Under the pieces are notes generated by a model that searched no databases, was not told the origin of the DNA, and saw nothing but the letters and a program-made list of their open reading frames with translations. 64,000 nt of DNA from contig NZ_CP117849.1 of assembly GCF_026151165.2 (NCBI RefSeq), forward strand, positions 2,604,001-2,668,000, read 5' to 3'. This stretch comes from Cryobacterium sp. SO2. GTDB taxonomy: Bacteria > Actinomycetota > Actinomycetes > Actinomycetales > Microbacteriaceae. This document shows positions 1 through 8,378 of this stretch, piece by piece (the stretch's first letter is position 1; the number at the start of each line of letters is the position of its first letter). The position numbers and the translations under genes were made by a program.

Positions 1-989
1 TTGTGCTCGTCGACCGCAAGGGCGACATCGTGCTCTACAACGACCAGGCCGCGCAGCTGCTCGGGATCCCGTCCCGGCAAGGCTCCAGGTCCGGTGCCGC
101 CGCGCCGGCGATCGCCGATCTCGACCTCCCGCCCAGCCTCGCCGAGCTGCTGGCCAGCGGGCGCACAGCGCAGGACGAGGTGCATCTCACCGACACCCGG
201 GTGCTCGTGGTGAGCCAGGAACCGGCGGTGCCCACTCCGAGCCGGGTGCGCAGCCGCACCACCCCGATGGGCACCGTCACCACCATCCGCGATCACACCG
301 ACCTCGAGTCGCTCGGCACCGAGCTGGCGTCGATGCGCACCCTCTCGGATGCACTGCGCGCCCAGACCCATGAGCACGCGAACCGCCTGCACACCATCGT
401 GTCGCTGATGGAGCTCGGCCGGAGCGCGGAGGCGTTGGAGTTCGCGACCAGGGACATGGCTGTGAGCCAGCACCTGACCGACGAGATGATCGGTTCGGTG
501 GATGAGCCTGTGATCGGTGCCCTCCTGGTGGGCAAATTCGCCCAGGCCGGCGAGTTGGGCGTGCAGCTGACCGTGGACTCCGCCGGCACCCTGGCGGACT
601 CCGGACTGTCGGTGCAGGACCTGGTGACGGTGCTGGGCAACCTGGTGGACAACGCCCTCGATGCCGCCGCCGGAGGCGAGCCTCCTCGACGCGTGGATGT
701 GGCCATCCGCACCGTCTCGGCCGCCCCGGCCCCGCCCGTCGTGGTGATCGAGGTCGCCGACACCGGTCGCGGAGTCGACCCCGACGAGCTCGGCCAGGTG
801 TTCACGCTCGGGCACAGCACGAAAGACCCGGGCCGGTACGGGCGCGGCCTGGGCCTGGCACTGGTGCGCCAGGCGGTGAACCGGCTCGGCGGCAGCCTCA
901 CCGTGACGCGGCGCATCGGCGCCGTGTTCACCGTGACGATTCCGCTGCATGCGCCAGCCGCCGAGCCACAGGTGACGCCGAATGCTTGA
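1..989 (+). CDS. Sensor histidine kinase, CitA/DcuS type (5' end outside window)
   Basis: This is the C-terminal part of a two-component sensor kinase. The first full codon is at position 3 and the frame is open to the window edge, so the true start and the periplasmic sensor probably lie upstream. About 328 residues are visible. A PAS-like segment lies at fragment residues 1-100. The phosphoacceptor region HEHANRLH at about 123-130 is the H-box form of citrate/C4-dicarboxylate kinases. An HATPase domain follows, with an N-box (NLVDNALDAA, about 213-222), DTGRGVDP (253-260) and GRGLGLALVRQ (280-290). It overlaps the start of the response regulator by 8 bp, so the two are surely co-translated. 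By family it should sense an organic acid, but the ligand cannot be read from this fragment. Confidence 0.88.
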   Translation, partial: VLVDRKGDIVLYNDQAAQLLGIPSRQGSRSGAAAPAIADLDLPPSLAELLASGRTAQDEVHLTDTRVLVVSQEPAVPTPSRVRSRTTPMGTVTTIRDHTDLESLGTELASMRTLSDALRAQTHEHANRLHTIVSLMELGRSAEALEFATRDMAVSQHLTDEMIGSVDEPVIGALLVGKFAQAGELGVQLTVDSAGTLADSGLSVQDLVTVLGNLVDNALDAAAGGEPPRRVDVAIRTVSAAPAPPVVVIEVADTGRGVDPDELGQVFTLGHSTKDPGRYGRGLGLALVRQAVNRLGGSLTVTRRIGAVFTVTIPLHAPAAEPQVTPNA

Positions 990-1722
990 CCAGGAAAGCA
1001 CGCCGGCCGTGGACGCATCCGACCGGTCGGTGATCCAGGTTCTCATCGTCGAAGACGAACCGCTCACCGCCGAGGCACACGCGGCCTATCTGCAGCGGCT
1101 GCCCGGGTTCGAGCACGCCGGAACCGCCGGCACTGGCCAGTCGGCCATCCGCCTGGTTGCCGAAGCCGCGACCACCGGCTCCCCCGTCGACCTGGTGCTG
1201 ATGGACATGAACCTGCCCGACCTGCACGGCCTGGATGTGTCCCGCCGGCTGCGGGCCGCGAATCTCGAGTGCGACATCATCGCGATCACGGCCATCCGAG
1301 ACCTGCAGGTGGTGCGCGGCGCCATCTCGGCCGGGGTGGTGCAGTACCTGATCAAGCCGTTCACTTACGCCACCTTCGCCCAGAAGCTCACCACCTACCG
1401 GGAGTTCCACCGCCAACTCGGCGAGCGCTCACGGGTGACCAGCCAGGCGGATGTCGACCAGGCGTTCAACAGTCTGCGCACCCCCACGCCGATCACCCTG
1501 CCCAAGGGCCTCGCGGAGGGCACCCTGGCAGGGGTGACCGAGTTCCTCAAGGCGCGCAGCGCCCCGGTGTCGGCGGCCGAGCTCACCGACGAGCTCGGCA
1601 TCTCCCGGGTCACCGCCCGCCGCTACCTGGAGCACCTCGCCGAGGACGGTTCGGTGTTGCGCTCCCCCCGATACGGCACCCCGGGCCGCCCCGAAAACGA
1701 GTACACCTGGCGGCGCGACTAG
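982..1722 (+). CDS. Response regulator, CitB/DctR family
   Basis: This 246-residue response regulator partners the upstream kinase. The receiver domain spans about 18-135, with the acidic pair E24/D25, phosphoacceptor D75 (LMDMNLPD), T103 and K125 (LIKPF). The C-terminal winged-helix region (about 175-240, AELTDELGISRVTARRYLEHL) is typical of the CitB/DctR/MalR branch, which controls citrate, malate or C4-dicarboxylate uptake genes. The ATG at 982 lies inside the 3' end of the kinase gene. Its stop codon shares bases with the stop of the convergent acetyltransferase gene. The target genes are probably upstream of the window. Confidence 0.9.
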   Translation: MLDQESTPAVDASDRSVIQVLIVEDEPLTAEAHAAYLQRLPGFEHAGTAGTGQSAIRLVAEAATTGSPVDLVLMDMNLPDLHGLDVSRRLRAANLECDIIAITAIRDLQVVRGAISAGVVQYLIKPFTYATFAQKLTTYREFHRQLGERSRVTSQADVDQAFNSLRTPTPITLPKGLAEGTLAGVTEFLKARSAPVSAAELTDELGISRVTARRYLEHLAEDGSVLRSPRYGTPGRPENEYTWRRD

Positions 1723-2165
1723 CGGAGCCGAGGCGGCGCCTCCAGGTACACATCGATCGGGTCTTGGCGGTCGACGACGAACCCGTTGCGCTCATAGAGC
1801 GTTCGCGCTGGGCTGCCCTGCAGCACATTCAGCCGGAATGGCCGGGTATCACCTTGGGTGGCCATGATCTCCCGGAGCACCTGCCCGCCGATCCCCCGGC
1901 CCTGCTGCGCGGGCTGCAGATAGAAGTGTTCGATCCACAGGGCGTCCGTTTCCGGCCGCACAGCGATGAGCCCGGCGCTCGCACCGTCGACGGTGATGAC
2001 CGAGGTGTGGGCGCTGTCGAAGGCCGCCAGGAAGCGCTGGCGCACCCGCACCGGATCCCACCGGCCGAGCCGCTCGAGGTCGGCACGCATGACGACGGCT
2101 CGAAGCTCCGCCATCCAGGACGCGTCGGCCGGGCTACTCGGGGCCAGGGTCCACTCGGTAGTCAT
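1719..2165 (-). CDS. GNAT family N-acetyltransferase
   Basis: A 148-residue GNAT-fold acetyltransferase. The acetyl-CoA loop is QQGRGIGGQVLREI, followed by the beta-5/alpha-4 region and the family-typical tail ARTLYERNGFVV. I chose the ATG at 2165 (Met-Thr-Thr-Glu) over the longer frame to 2201 because the conserved fold starts just after it and the extra 12 residues look non-coding. The acceptor substrate cannot be inferred; small GNATs of this kind act on amines, peptides or antibiotics. It is convergent with the response regulator and their stop codons overlap at 1719-1722. Confidence 0.8.
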   Translation of the reverse strand: MTTEWTLAPSSPADASWMAELRAVVMRADLERLGRWDPVRVRQRFLAAFDSAHTSVITVDGASAGLIAVRPETDALWIEHFYLQPAQQGRGIGGQVLREIMATQGDTRPFRLNVLQGSPARTLYERNGFVVDRQDPIDVYLEAPPRLR

Positions 2166-2272
2166 GCTGCAATGCAAGCGCACCAGGACCGTCATCGTCA
2201 AAAGTTCGTCGCGGTGAGCTGGCTGACCGGCGACCGCACGTGGACCGGCCTGCGGAGACGGTAGGAGTCCTC

Positions 2273-2788
2273 CTACCGGATCGAGTCTTCCGTCTCGGTC
2301 GCGAGCGCAATGCGCAGCCGTCCTTTCGCCGACGCGTACCGCGACCGGGCCGTTGACGCCGAGACGCCGCTGACCTGGGCCGCTTCCACGATGCTGAATC
2401 CCTCCCAGTGCACGAGTTCGACGAGTTCGCGCAGGGCGGCCGGGAGCTGCGCGACAGCATCCCGCACCGCGAGGGTCTCGAGGTCATCCGTGGGCGCCGG
2501 TGGGTGGTCCAGCTCGTGGCGCAACCGATCGGTGGCGGCCAGGCGGCGTCGGGTCGATCGGCGGGCGTTCAGCAGCAGGTTGCGGGCGATCGCGAAGAGC
2601 CACATCCGGCCGCCGATCTCGTCGGTCGGGGCCGTACGGGCTTTCCTCCACGCCACGATGAAGGTCTCGCTCAAGACGTCAGCGGCATCCGCGCGCGGAT
2701 CGATCCGCCGCTCCAGATAGGCGAGCAGGTCCGACGCATTGGCGCGGATCAGGGCCTCCAGGCGGTCGTCACTGGCAGCCAGGCTCAC
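2273..2788 (-). CDS. RNA polymerase sigma factor, ECF subfamily
   Basis: A 171-residue ECF sigma factor. Region 2 covers about 15-80 (DVLSETFIVAWRKA, then MWLFAIARNLLLNARRS). Region 4 covers about 112-165 (LPAALRELVELVHWEGFSIVEAAQVSGVSASTARSRYASAKGRL) and forms the -35-binding helix-turn-helix. It starts with GTG at 2788, overlapping by 4 bp the stop of the upstream one-TM protein gene on the same strand, so the two form an operon. It therefore follows its probable regulator rather than preceding it. No target promoter is recognisable nearby. Confidence 0.87.
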   Translation of the reverse strand: MSLAASDDRLEALIRANASDLLAYLERRIDPRADAADVLSETFIVAWRKARTAPTDEIGGRMWLFAIARNLLLNARRSTRRRLAATDRLRHELDHPPAPTDDLETLAVRDAVAQLPAALRELVELVHWEGFSIVEAAQVSGVSASTARSRYASAKGRLRIALATETEDSIR

Positions 2789-3411
2789 CGGGCGACCTCG
2801 TCACAGGTTCCGCCTGCTTCGAGCGAGAAGTGGCTGGTATCCAGGCCCCTGGCCGTGACGCCATCCGTCATCATCGTGAAGGCGGCACTGAGCAACGCGT
2901 CGGTCTCCGGGTCAGGGGGCGCCGGCTGGATAGTCGCCTCCGGGTGGGCTGCGTTGTACTGCGCGAGGGCGGCAGCCTTGGCAGCGGCGGCGGCCGAGGC
3001 CCGGGCGTCCTGGCGAGCGCTGTCGGGAACCTCCACGGTCTCGAAGTCGATGCCGAGGAGGATCTCCTGGGCGGCGAGGAAGGATGCGTCGTCCGCCGGC
3101 ACTCCCTCCGGACGCACGATCATGCCTGCCACACAGAAATCGCCGTCGGCGTTGGTGTGCTGCAACGACCGGTCCGGGGTGAAGCCCAACCATTCGAGGA
3201 GCGGCGGCGAGGCCAGCGCGGTCGAGGTTCCCCCGAGGAGGACGACGCCGAGCGCCGCTCCCCCGATCAGCCACCGACGGGCGCGCGTCCGTCGGCGTGC
3301 CGGCCGGCTGCTCGTGATCATCGCATCGACGGCGGCCCTGAAACTCTCGTCGCGGCTCATGACCGCAGGCGCCGATCCCGCGAGCCGACCGTACAGCTCC
3401 TCGTCATCCAT
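2785..3411 (-). CDS. Single-pass membrane protein, probable partner of the ECF sigma factor
   Basis: A 208-residue protein of unrecognised family. The N-terminal 46 residues are cytoplasmic-like, with an Arg-rich run (RPARRRTRARR) just before one TM helix at about 47-68. An extracytoplasmic domain of about 140 residues follows, with Cys in FCVAG and near the C-terminus (GTCDEVAR) and an Ala-rich helix in between. The ATG at 3411 has a strong GAGGGGGA ribosome-binding site, so I rejected the longer frame to 3438. Topology and operon position suggest an anti-sigma or sensor role, but it has no HxxxCxxC zinc motif. The function is inferred from context only. Confidence 0.68.
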   Translation of the reverse strand: MDDEELYGRLAGSAPAVMSRDESFRAAVDAMITSSRPARRRTRARRWLIGGAALGVVLLGGTSTALASPPLLEWLGFTPDRSLQHTNADGDFCVAGMIVRPEGVPADDASFLAAQEILLGIDFETVEVPDSARQDARASAAAAAKAAALAQYNAAHPEATIQPAPPDPETDALLSAAFTMMTDGVTARGLDTSHFSLEAGGTCDEVAR

Positions 3412-3442
3412 GTCTGTCCCCCTCAGTGATGCTCTCACTAGC

Positions 3443-3458
3443 TACATGTCCGCATGTA
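3443..3458. promoter_or_regulatory. Possible operator: TACATG-4-CATGTA
   Basis: A perfect 6-bp inverted repeat with a 4-bp spacer sits in the 120-bp divergent region between the one-TM protein gene (start 3411, minus) and the IclR gene (start 3532, plus). Position and symmetry fit a dimeric regulator such as the adjacent IclR protein. A short repeat like this could arise by chance. Confidence 0.3.
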
Positions 3459-3531
3459 CCTGAAGCGTCCGAAGGGCCCGTTCTCGCGGCATCCACACCG
3501 GTTAGAGTGGAATCCCGGGAGAGGGTGCGCC

Positions 3532-4353
3532 ATGGTTTCGCCTCGAGAACACGGTCTGGCGCCCGCACAGAACGATGTGCCCGCCGCGCGACACACGCTG
3601 GGCATCCTCACGCACCTGGCCGCCCAACGCGGGCCCGTGCCGGCCTCCACCATCGCTCAGGCGCTCGGTCTGCCCCGCTCCACCGTGTACAGGCTGCTCG
3701 GCGTGCTCACCGAGCTCGGCTTCGTGCTGCACTTCCCCGAGGCCCGCCGCTACGGCATCGGACTGGCCGCGTTCGAGTTGAGCTCCGGCTTCTCCCGGCA
3801 AGAACCGCTGGCCCGGCTGGGCCGACCGATCCTCGCGTCGCTCGTCGACAAAATCGGCGAGAGCGCGCACCTGGCGGTGCTGCACGGCCGCGACGTGATC
3901 TACCTCGTCGAAGAGCGCGCGCCCCGCCGGCCCGCCCTGGTGACGGATGTCGGCGTGCGGCTGCCCAGCCACCTCACGGCCAGCGGCCGGGCCCTGCTCG
4001 CCACGCTGCCGCTGTCCCAACTGCGGGCGCTGTTCCCCGACAAGGCCGCGTTCGTGCAGCGCTCGGCCGACGACAGCGCCCATCCCCGGGGCGCCGTGAG
4101 CAGCTACCGCGAACTGAGCCGACTCCTGGTCGAGGTGCGCGCCCACGGCTACGCGGCCGAGGACGGCGACGTCACCGAAGGCATCGCATCCGTGGCCGTG
4201 GCGGTGCGCGACCACTCCGGCTGGCCCGCCGCCGGCATCGCCGTCACCTTCGCCCGCTCGAGCGTGCCGCCCGAGCGCTGGCCGGAACTCGCCGCAGCGG
4301 TGGAGCACTCGGCGGCGGAGCTCAGCCGGCGGATCAGCGGCCGAGCCGGCTGA
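3532..4353 (+). CDS. IclR family transcriptional regulator
   Basis: A 273-residue regulator. The N-terminal winged helix (about 17-75: HTLGILTHLAAQRGPVPASTIAQ, then LPRSTVYRLLGVLTELGFV) precedes the IclR effector domain (about 85-265), with the usual SGRALLATLP and GYAAEDGDVTEGIASVAV segments. The ATG at 3532 follows GGGAGAGGG at a good distance, and a -10-like TAGAGT lies at 3503-3508. IclR proteins bind small acids or aromatic or sugar metabolites. The neighbours do not reveal the ligand, and no catabolic operon adjoins it, so the target may be elsewhere or the gene itself. Confidence 0.9.
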   Translation: MVSPREHGLAPAQNDVPAARHTLGILTHLAAQRGPVPASTIAQALGLPRSTVYRLLGVLTELGFVLHFPEARRYGIGLAAFELSSGFSRQEPLARLGRPILASLVDKIGESAHLAVLHGRDVIYLVEERAPRRPALVTDVGVRLPSHLTASGRALLATLPLSQLRALFPDKAAFVQRSADDSAHPRGAVSSYRELSRLLVEVRAHGYAAEDGDVTEGIASVAVAVRDHSGWPAAGIAVTFARSSVPPERWPELAAAVEHSAAELSRRISGRAG

Positions 4354-4397
4354 GTGCGGCTCTCCCGAACCCCATTTCCAGCAGTTTTGGATGCCGG

Positions 4398-4424
4398 TGA
4401 ACCTTTGGGCTCTGCGCCTCGTTG
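4398..4424 (+). promoter_or_regulatory. Candidate ECF-sigma promoter upstream of the YceI gene
   Basis: TGAACC at 4398-4403 is followed after 16 bp by CGTTG at 4420-4424. This is the -35/-10 pattern of many ECF sigma promoters (GAAC, 16-17 bp, CGTT). It lies 60 bp before the YceI-family start and could make the YceI/sigma/anti-sigma group autoregulated. The call rests on the motif alone. Confidence 0.35.
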
Positions 4425-4483
4425 TTCAGGGTGGATGACCATCATCCGTGGCAAGAGTGAAGACGACACTGAACGAGGGTGAC

Positions 4484-5191
4484 ATGCAGAAGAAGACGAA
4501 GATCGGGCTGTGGATTGCGGGCGGAGTTGTCGTCATCGGCGGCGCCGCCCTGGCATTCGGACCGGCCGTGTACGCCGGTTACGCCAACAGCAACGCCGAG
4601 GCAGCCCCCACCATCGCGGCGGGCACCCCCACCACGTCGGATGCGGCCACCTCCGTCCCCGTGAACGCCGACGACCTGTCGGGCAGCTGGAGCATCGGCG
4701 CGGACTCTTACGCGGGCTACCGTGTCGACGAGGTGCTGCAGGGCAACGACGTGACCGTGACCGGCCGCACGACCGACGTGACCGGTGTCCTCACCGTCGA
4801 CGCGCTCTCCCTCACGGCCGCCACCATCACGGTGGATGTGGCGAGCATCGCCACCGACGAGAGCGCCAGGGACGCCTACTTCCGCGACACCGCCATGGAG
4901 GTCGGCGAGTTCCCAACGGCCACCTTCACCCTCACCGAACCGGTCACCCTCGAGGCGCCCGAAGCCGGGGTTGCCCAGACCGTGAGCGCCACCGGTGAAC
5001 TGACCATGCACGGCGTGACCCAGCCCGTCACCGTCGAGCTGCAGGCCGCGCTCACCGACACCGGCGGCCAGGTCGTCGGCACCATCCCGATCACCTTCAG
5101 CGACTACGGTGTTGAGGCCCCCGACCTCGGCTTCGTCTCGGTCGAAGATGCCGGCTCCGTCGAGTTCTCACTCAACGCCCTGCAGAATTAG
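4484..5191 (+). CDS. YceI family protein, membrane-anchored
   Basis: A 235-residue protein with an N-terminal hydrophobic anchor (about 6-28) and a Thr/Ala linker. A YceI lipocalin-like domain follows (about 58-235: SWSIGADSYAGYRV, FRDTAMEVGEFPTATFTLTEPV, ELTMHGVTQPVTVEL, DYGVEAPDLGFVSVEDAGSVEF). YceI domains bind polyisoprenoid-like lipids. The ATG at 4484 has a GAGGGTGAC ribosome-binding site, which rules out the start at 4448. It lies 45 bp ahead of the sigma gene, and in actinobacteria such genes often belong to the regulon of the adjacent ECF sigma factor. Confidence 0.87.
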   Translation: MQKKTKIGLWIAGGVVVIGGAALAFGPAVYAGYANSNAEAAPTIAAGTPTTSDAATSVPVNADDLSGSWSIGADSYAGYRVDEVLQGNDVTVTGRTTDVTGVLTVDALSLTAATITVDVASIATDESARDAYFRDTAMEVGEFPTATFTLTEPVTLEAPEAGVAQTVSATGELTMHGVTQPVTVELQAALTDTGGQVVGTIPITFSDYGVEAPDLGFVSVEDAGSVEFSLNALQN

Positions 5192-5236
5192 ATCCACCGT
5201 GTTCATCGTGGGCATCGGGCAGACCGGGAGGTGACC

Positions 5237-5755
5237 GTGGCGGACCAACACGCAGAGCCGCACGCTGAGCTCCTCCGGGCGCTGCACGATGCCCACGGGC
5301 CGGCGCTCTTCCGCTACGTCGTGCGCCTCACCGGAGACTACGGCTTCGCCCAGGATGTGGTGCAGGAAGCCCTACTGCGCGCCTGGAAACGACCGGCGCT
5401 TCTCGACCGGGACGACGAGGCCGCCAGGGCGTGGCTGTTCACCGTGGCCAGGAACCTCGTCATCGACGACCGCCGCAGCGCCCGGTTCGCCCGCGAGATC
5501 AGCACCGATGCCCTGCCGGAGACGGCGTCAGCTGACGCCACCGAGGCCGTCCTGGACCGGTGGCTGCTCACGGATGCGCTCACCGCGCTGTCCCCCGAAC
5601 ACCGCACCGTGCTCGTGAGCGCCTATTACCTCGGCCAGTCGATCGCCGAGATCGCCCGCCGCGAGCAGGTACCGGAGGGCACCGTGAAGTCGCGCCTGCA
5701 CTACGCCCTGCGAGCGATGCGGCTCGCCCTACAGGAAAGAGGGGTCACCGAATGA
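5237..5755 (+). CDS. RNA polymerase sigma factor, ECF subfamily (with zinc anti-sigma partner)
   Basis: A 172-residue ECF sigma factor. Region 2 (about 12-78) contains YGFAQDVVQEALLRAWKRP and ARAWLFTVARNLVIDDRRS; region 4 (about 112-165) contains LSPEHRTVLVSAYYLGQSIAEIA and VPEGTVKSRLHYALRAMR. The GTG at 5237 is preferred to the GTG at 5231 because GGGAGG lies 5-6 nt before it. It ends with an ATGA overlap with the anti-sigma gene, the usual arrangement for a sigma/anti-sigma pair (SigK/RskA-like). The likely signal is extracytoplasmic stress or redox. Confidence 0.9.
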   Translation: MADQHAEPHAELLRALHDAHGPALFRYVVRLTGDYGFAQDVVQEALLRAWKRPALLDRDDEAARAWLFTVARNLVIDDRRSARFAREISTDALPETASADATEAVLDRWLLTDALTALSPEHRTVLVSAYYLGQSIAEIARREQVPEGTVKSRLHYALRAMRLALQERGVTE

Positions 5756-6513
5756 CCTCCACCCCCGACAACTTCCGTGAGTGGGATGCCGCCTACGTGC
5801 TCGGTGCGCTGAGCACCGAAGACCGACGCACCTTCGAACGCCACCTCGCGGGCTGCCCCGCCTGCGCCGCCGCCGTAGCCGAGCTCGCCGGGATGCCCGG
5901 CATCCTGGCCGCCCTCCCCGCGGCAGAGGCCCAGGCGATCAGCGAGGCCGGCGCCGCCGATGACCACCTGCGCAGCGCGCTGCACCAGCCGGGACTCGTG
6001 CAGCGGCTGGCCGGCGCGGCCGTGAAGCGCACCAGGCGCACCCGCATCCGCCTGGCCGTGGCCTGCGTCGCCGCCGCGGTGCTGATCGCGCTGGGCGGCG
6101 GGGCGCTCGGCGCCGTTCTCACCTCCTCCCCCGGCGTCGAGGCCGGCCCGGCCGTGCCGCCTGCCACCAGCCCGGCCGCGACCCCGACCGAGGCGACCCG
6201 GATCGTGGCCATGGAACCGCTGGAACCCAACGCGCTCACTGCCGCCCTCACCATCACCGATACCGACTGGGGAACCCGGTTCGACTGGTCGTGCGTGTAT
6301 CTCAACGAGCTGTGGAAGGACAACGGGCCGCAGGACTACGACATGGTCATGACCGATCGGAACGGCGACTCGACGGTGCTGGCGACCTGGACGGCGACCA
6401 GCCCGAGCACCGAGAACCTGGCCGCGTCGACCGACGTGCCGCGCGACCAGATTCAGAGCATCGAGATCCGGGCCAGCCAGAGCGGACTCGCGCTCGCCCA
6501 CACCGACCTGTAA
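5752..6513 (+). CDS. Anti-sigma factor, zinc-binding N-terminus, RskA-like
   Basis: A 253-residue transmembrane anti-sigma factor. The N-terminal anti-sigma domain (about 1-85) has the zinc signature HLAGCPACAAAVAEL (HxxxCxxC) at about 30-44. One TM helix follows at about 103-125 (IRLAVACVAAAVLIALGGGALGA), then a Pro/Ala/Thr linker and an extracytoplasmic anti-sigma-K-type domain (about 155-253). The start at 5752 overlaps the sigma stop by 4 bp. It should hold the upstream sigma at the membrane until proteolysis or zinc/thiol change releases it; this role is inferred from the family. Confidence 0.88.
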   Translation: MTSTPDNFREWDAAYVLGALSTEDRRTFERHLAGCPACAAAVAELAGMPGILAALPAAEAQAISEAGAADDHLRSALHQPGLVQRLAGAAVKRTRRTRIRLAVACVAAAVLIALGGGALGAVLTSSPGVEAGPAVPPATSPAATPTEATRIVAMEPLEPNALTAALTITDTDWGTRFDWSCVYLNELWKDNGPQDYDMVMTDRNGDSTVLATWTATSPSTENLAASTDVPRDQIQSIEIRASQSGLALAHTDL

Positions 6514-6546
6514 GGCCACGGCCGCGGGGCCTTGAAAGGACATCCC

Positions 6547-7392
6547 ATGATGGTTGCACTGCCCATCCTCGCCGTGACCGGCTCCACCGGAGCACTCGGA
6601 AGCCTCGTCGCGCACGCGCTGGCCGCGGATGGCGTGCCCCAACGTCTGCTCGCGCGCACCGTGGCCAAGGCGCCGCAGTTGCCCGGGAGTGTCGCGCTGC
6701 CGTTCTCCTATTCCGACCGGGCCGCCTGCGCTCTGGCGCTGGACGGCGTGCAAACGCTGTTCATGGTGTCGGCCGCCGAGAATGCCGAGCGGCTCGACCA
6801 GCACCGCGCCTTCATCGACTCGGCCCGAGCCGCTGGGGTGCGCCACATCGTCTACACCTCGTTCATCGCAGCGGCACCCGATGCGACCTTCACGCTGGCC
6901 AGGGATCACTACGCCACCGAGCAGTACATCCAGGCGTCCGGGATCGAGCACACCTTCCTGCGCGACAGCCTCTACCTCGACTTCATGCACGCTCTCGTCG
7001 GCGCAGATGGCGTCATCCGCGGACCGGCCGGCACGGGCCGGGTGGCCGCCGTCGCCCGGGCGGATGTGGCCAGGACCGCCGTGGCGGTGCTGCGGGATGT
7101 GACCGCCCACCGGAACGTGACCTACGACCTCACCGGACCGGAGGCGCTGACCATGGCCGAGGTCGCCCAGACGCTCTCCGCCGCCCAGGGAAGCACCGTG
7201 CGTTTCCACGACGAAACCCTCGCCGAGGCGTACGAGTCCCGCGCGCCGTGGGGCGCACCGGGGTGGCAGGTGGACGCCTGGGTCTCGACCTACACGGCCA
7301 TCGCCGCCGGAGAGATGGCCGCGGTCAGCACCGACATCGAAACGATCACCGGTCTCAAGCCGGCCAGTCTCGCCCAGCTCCTGGCCGGGTAG
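6547..7392 (+). CDS. NmrA-like NAD(P)-binding oxidoreductase, QOR2 type
   Basis: A 281-residue atypical SDR. The nucleotide-binding loop is TGSTGALGSLVAHAL near the N-terminus. Segments VRHIVYTSFIAAAPDATFTLARDHYATEQYIQASGIEHTFLRDSLYLD and the C-terminal substrate part are typical of NmrA/QOR2 quinone reductases. The ATG at 6547 follows GAAAGGA by 6 nt. It lies 33 bp after the anti-sigma gene on the same strand, so it may belong to the same regulon. An NADPH:quinone reductase or redox-sensor role fits the family; the substrate is unknown. Confidence 0.83.
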   Translation: MMVALPILAVTGSTGALGSLVAHALAADGVPQRLLARTVAKAPQLPGSVALPFSYSDRAACALALDGVQTLFMVSAAENAERLDQHRAFIDSARAAGVRHIVYTSFIAAAPDATFTLARDHYATEQYIQASGIEHTFLRDSLYLDFMHALVGADGVIRGPAGTGRVAAVARADVARTAVAVLRDVTAHRNVTYDLTGPEALTMAEVAQTLSAAQGSTVRFHDETLAEAYESRAPWGAPGWQVDAWVSTYTAIAAGEMAAVSTDIETITGLKPASLAQLLAG

Positions 7393-7416
7393 GCAGGGCG
7401 GCCGGTACGGCTTGGG

Positions 7417-8310
7417 TCAGAGCGCCCAGAGGTCCCGGCTCGCCGCCTCCCGCACGGCCGCCGACACGGCATCGAGCAGTGGCGACGACAGGTTCCATCG
7501 TTGCCAGTACAGCGGCACGTCCACCGGATGCGCGGCCGCCAGGTCCACGAGCCGGCCGTCGGCGATCTCTTCCAGGCACTGCTGTTCGGGCAGCACGCCC
7601 CAGCCCAGGCCCAGCAGCACGGCCCTTGCGAAGTCGTTCGAGGCGGGGATGACGTGTCGCGGCGCGGCGCCGGGGCGTCCCGCCTGGGCGCGGAGGAACG
7701 CATCCTGCAGGTCGTCGTTGCGGTCGAACGTCACCACGGGCGCCTGAGACAATGTCGCCAGGCCGTCCTGGAGCCAGCGGTCGACGAAGGCCGGGGTAGC
7801 TACAGCGCGGTACCGCATCCGGCCGAGCGGTTCGGTCACGCAGCCCTGGATGGTTTCGTGGCTGGAGGTGACCGCGGCCATGACGGCGCCGGCGCGCAGC
7901 AGCGAGAGCGTGTGCTCCTGATCCTCGCGGTGCAGATCGAAGGCCACATCGCGTTCGGCGGCCACTGGCGCCAGCGCGCCGAGAAACCAGGTGGCCAGGC
8001 TGTCGGCGTTGACGGCGAGGGAGACGCGCGCCGGCCGACCAGCCGGCGCGGCGTCCTGGAGCAAGCGTTCGGTGTCGGCCTCGAGGAGTTCGACCTGGCG
8101 CGCATAACGCAGCACCACAGCGCCGGCCGCCGTGAGCGCCACGGGGGTCGTACGCTGCACGAGCACCCGGCCGGAGGCCTGCTCCATGGCCTTCACCCGC
8201 TGGGACACGGCGGAGGCCGTGACGTGCAGGCGGCGGGCGGCCGCATCGAAGGTGCCCTCCTCCATCAGGGCGAGGAGGGTGCCGAGCTGTTCCAGGGTGA
8301 ATCGCTGCAT
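7417..8310 (-). CDS. lysG: LysR family regulator, LysG/ArgP type
   Basis: A 297-residue LysR regulator. The N-terminal HTH (about 5-62: LEQLGTLLALMEEGTFDAAARRLHVTASAVSQRVKAMEQ) and the rest of the chain resemble ArgP/LysG, which bind lysine or arginine and switch on the basic amino-acid exporter. Divergence from a LysE exporter gene with only 68 bp between them fits that role strongly. The intergenic region holds CAGCT/AGCTG arms of an interrupted inverted repeat that could be part of the binding site. The C-terminal effector domain (about 90-295) appears complete. Confidence 0.87.
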   Translation of the reverse strand: MQRFTLEQLGTLLALMEEGTFDAAARRLHVTASAVSQRVKAMEQASGRVLVQRTTPVALTAAGAVVLRYARQVELLEADTERLLQDAAPAGRPARVSLAVNADSLATWFLGALAPVAAERDVAFDLHREDQEHTLSLLRAGAVMAAVTSSHETIQGCVTEPLGRMRYRAVATPAFVDRWLQDGLATLSQAPVVTFDRNDDLQDAFLRAQAGRPGAAPRHVIPASNDFARAVLLGLGWGVLPEQQCLEEIADGRLVDLAAAHPVDVPLYWQRWNLSSPLLDAVSAAVREAASRDLWAL

Positions 8311-8366
8311 TAGCTCAGCTTACGCATCATCAGAAACTGTAGCTGGACTGAATCATGGTGGCTGCC

Positions 8367-8372
8367 TACGGT
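8367..8372 (+). promoter_or_regulatory. -10 element for a leaderless lysE transcript
   Basis: TACGGT ends 6 nt before the ATG of the LysE gene at 8379. TANNNT at this distance places the transcription start at or near the start codon, as in leaderless actinobacterial mRNAs. No clear Shine-Dalgarno sequence is needed. Confidence 0.45.
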
Positions 8373-8378
8373 GGAATC

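Noticed and set aside
5701..7209. 502-residue open frame on the minus strand
   Set aside because: Antisense to the anti-sigma and NmrA genes; Gly/Arg/His-rich shadow without motifs.
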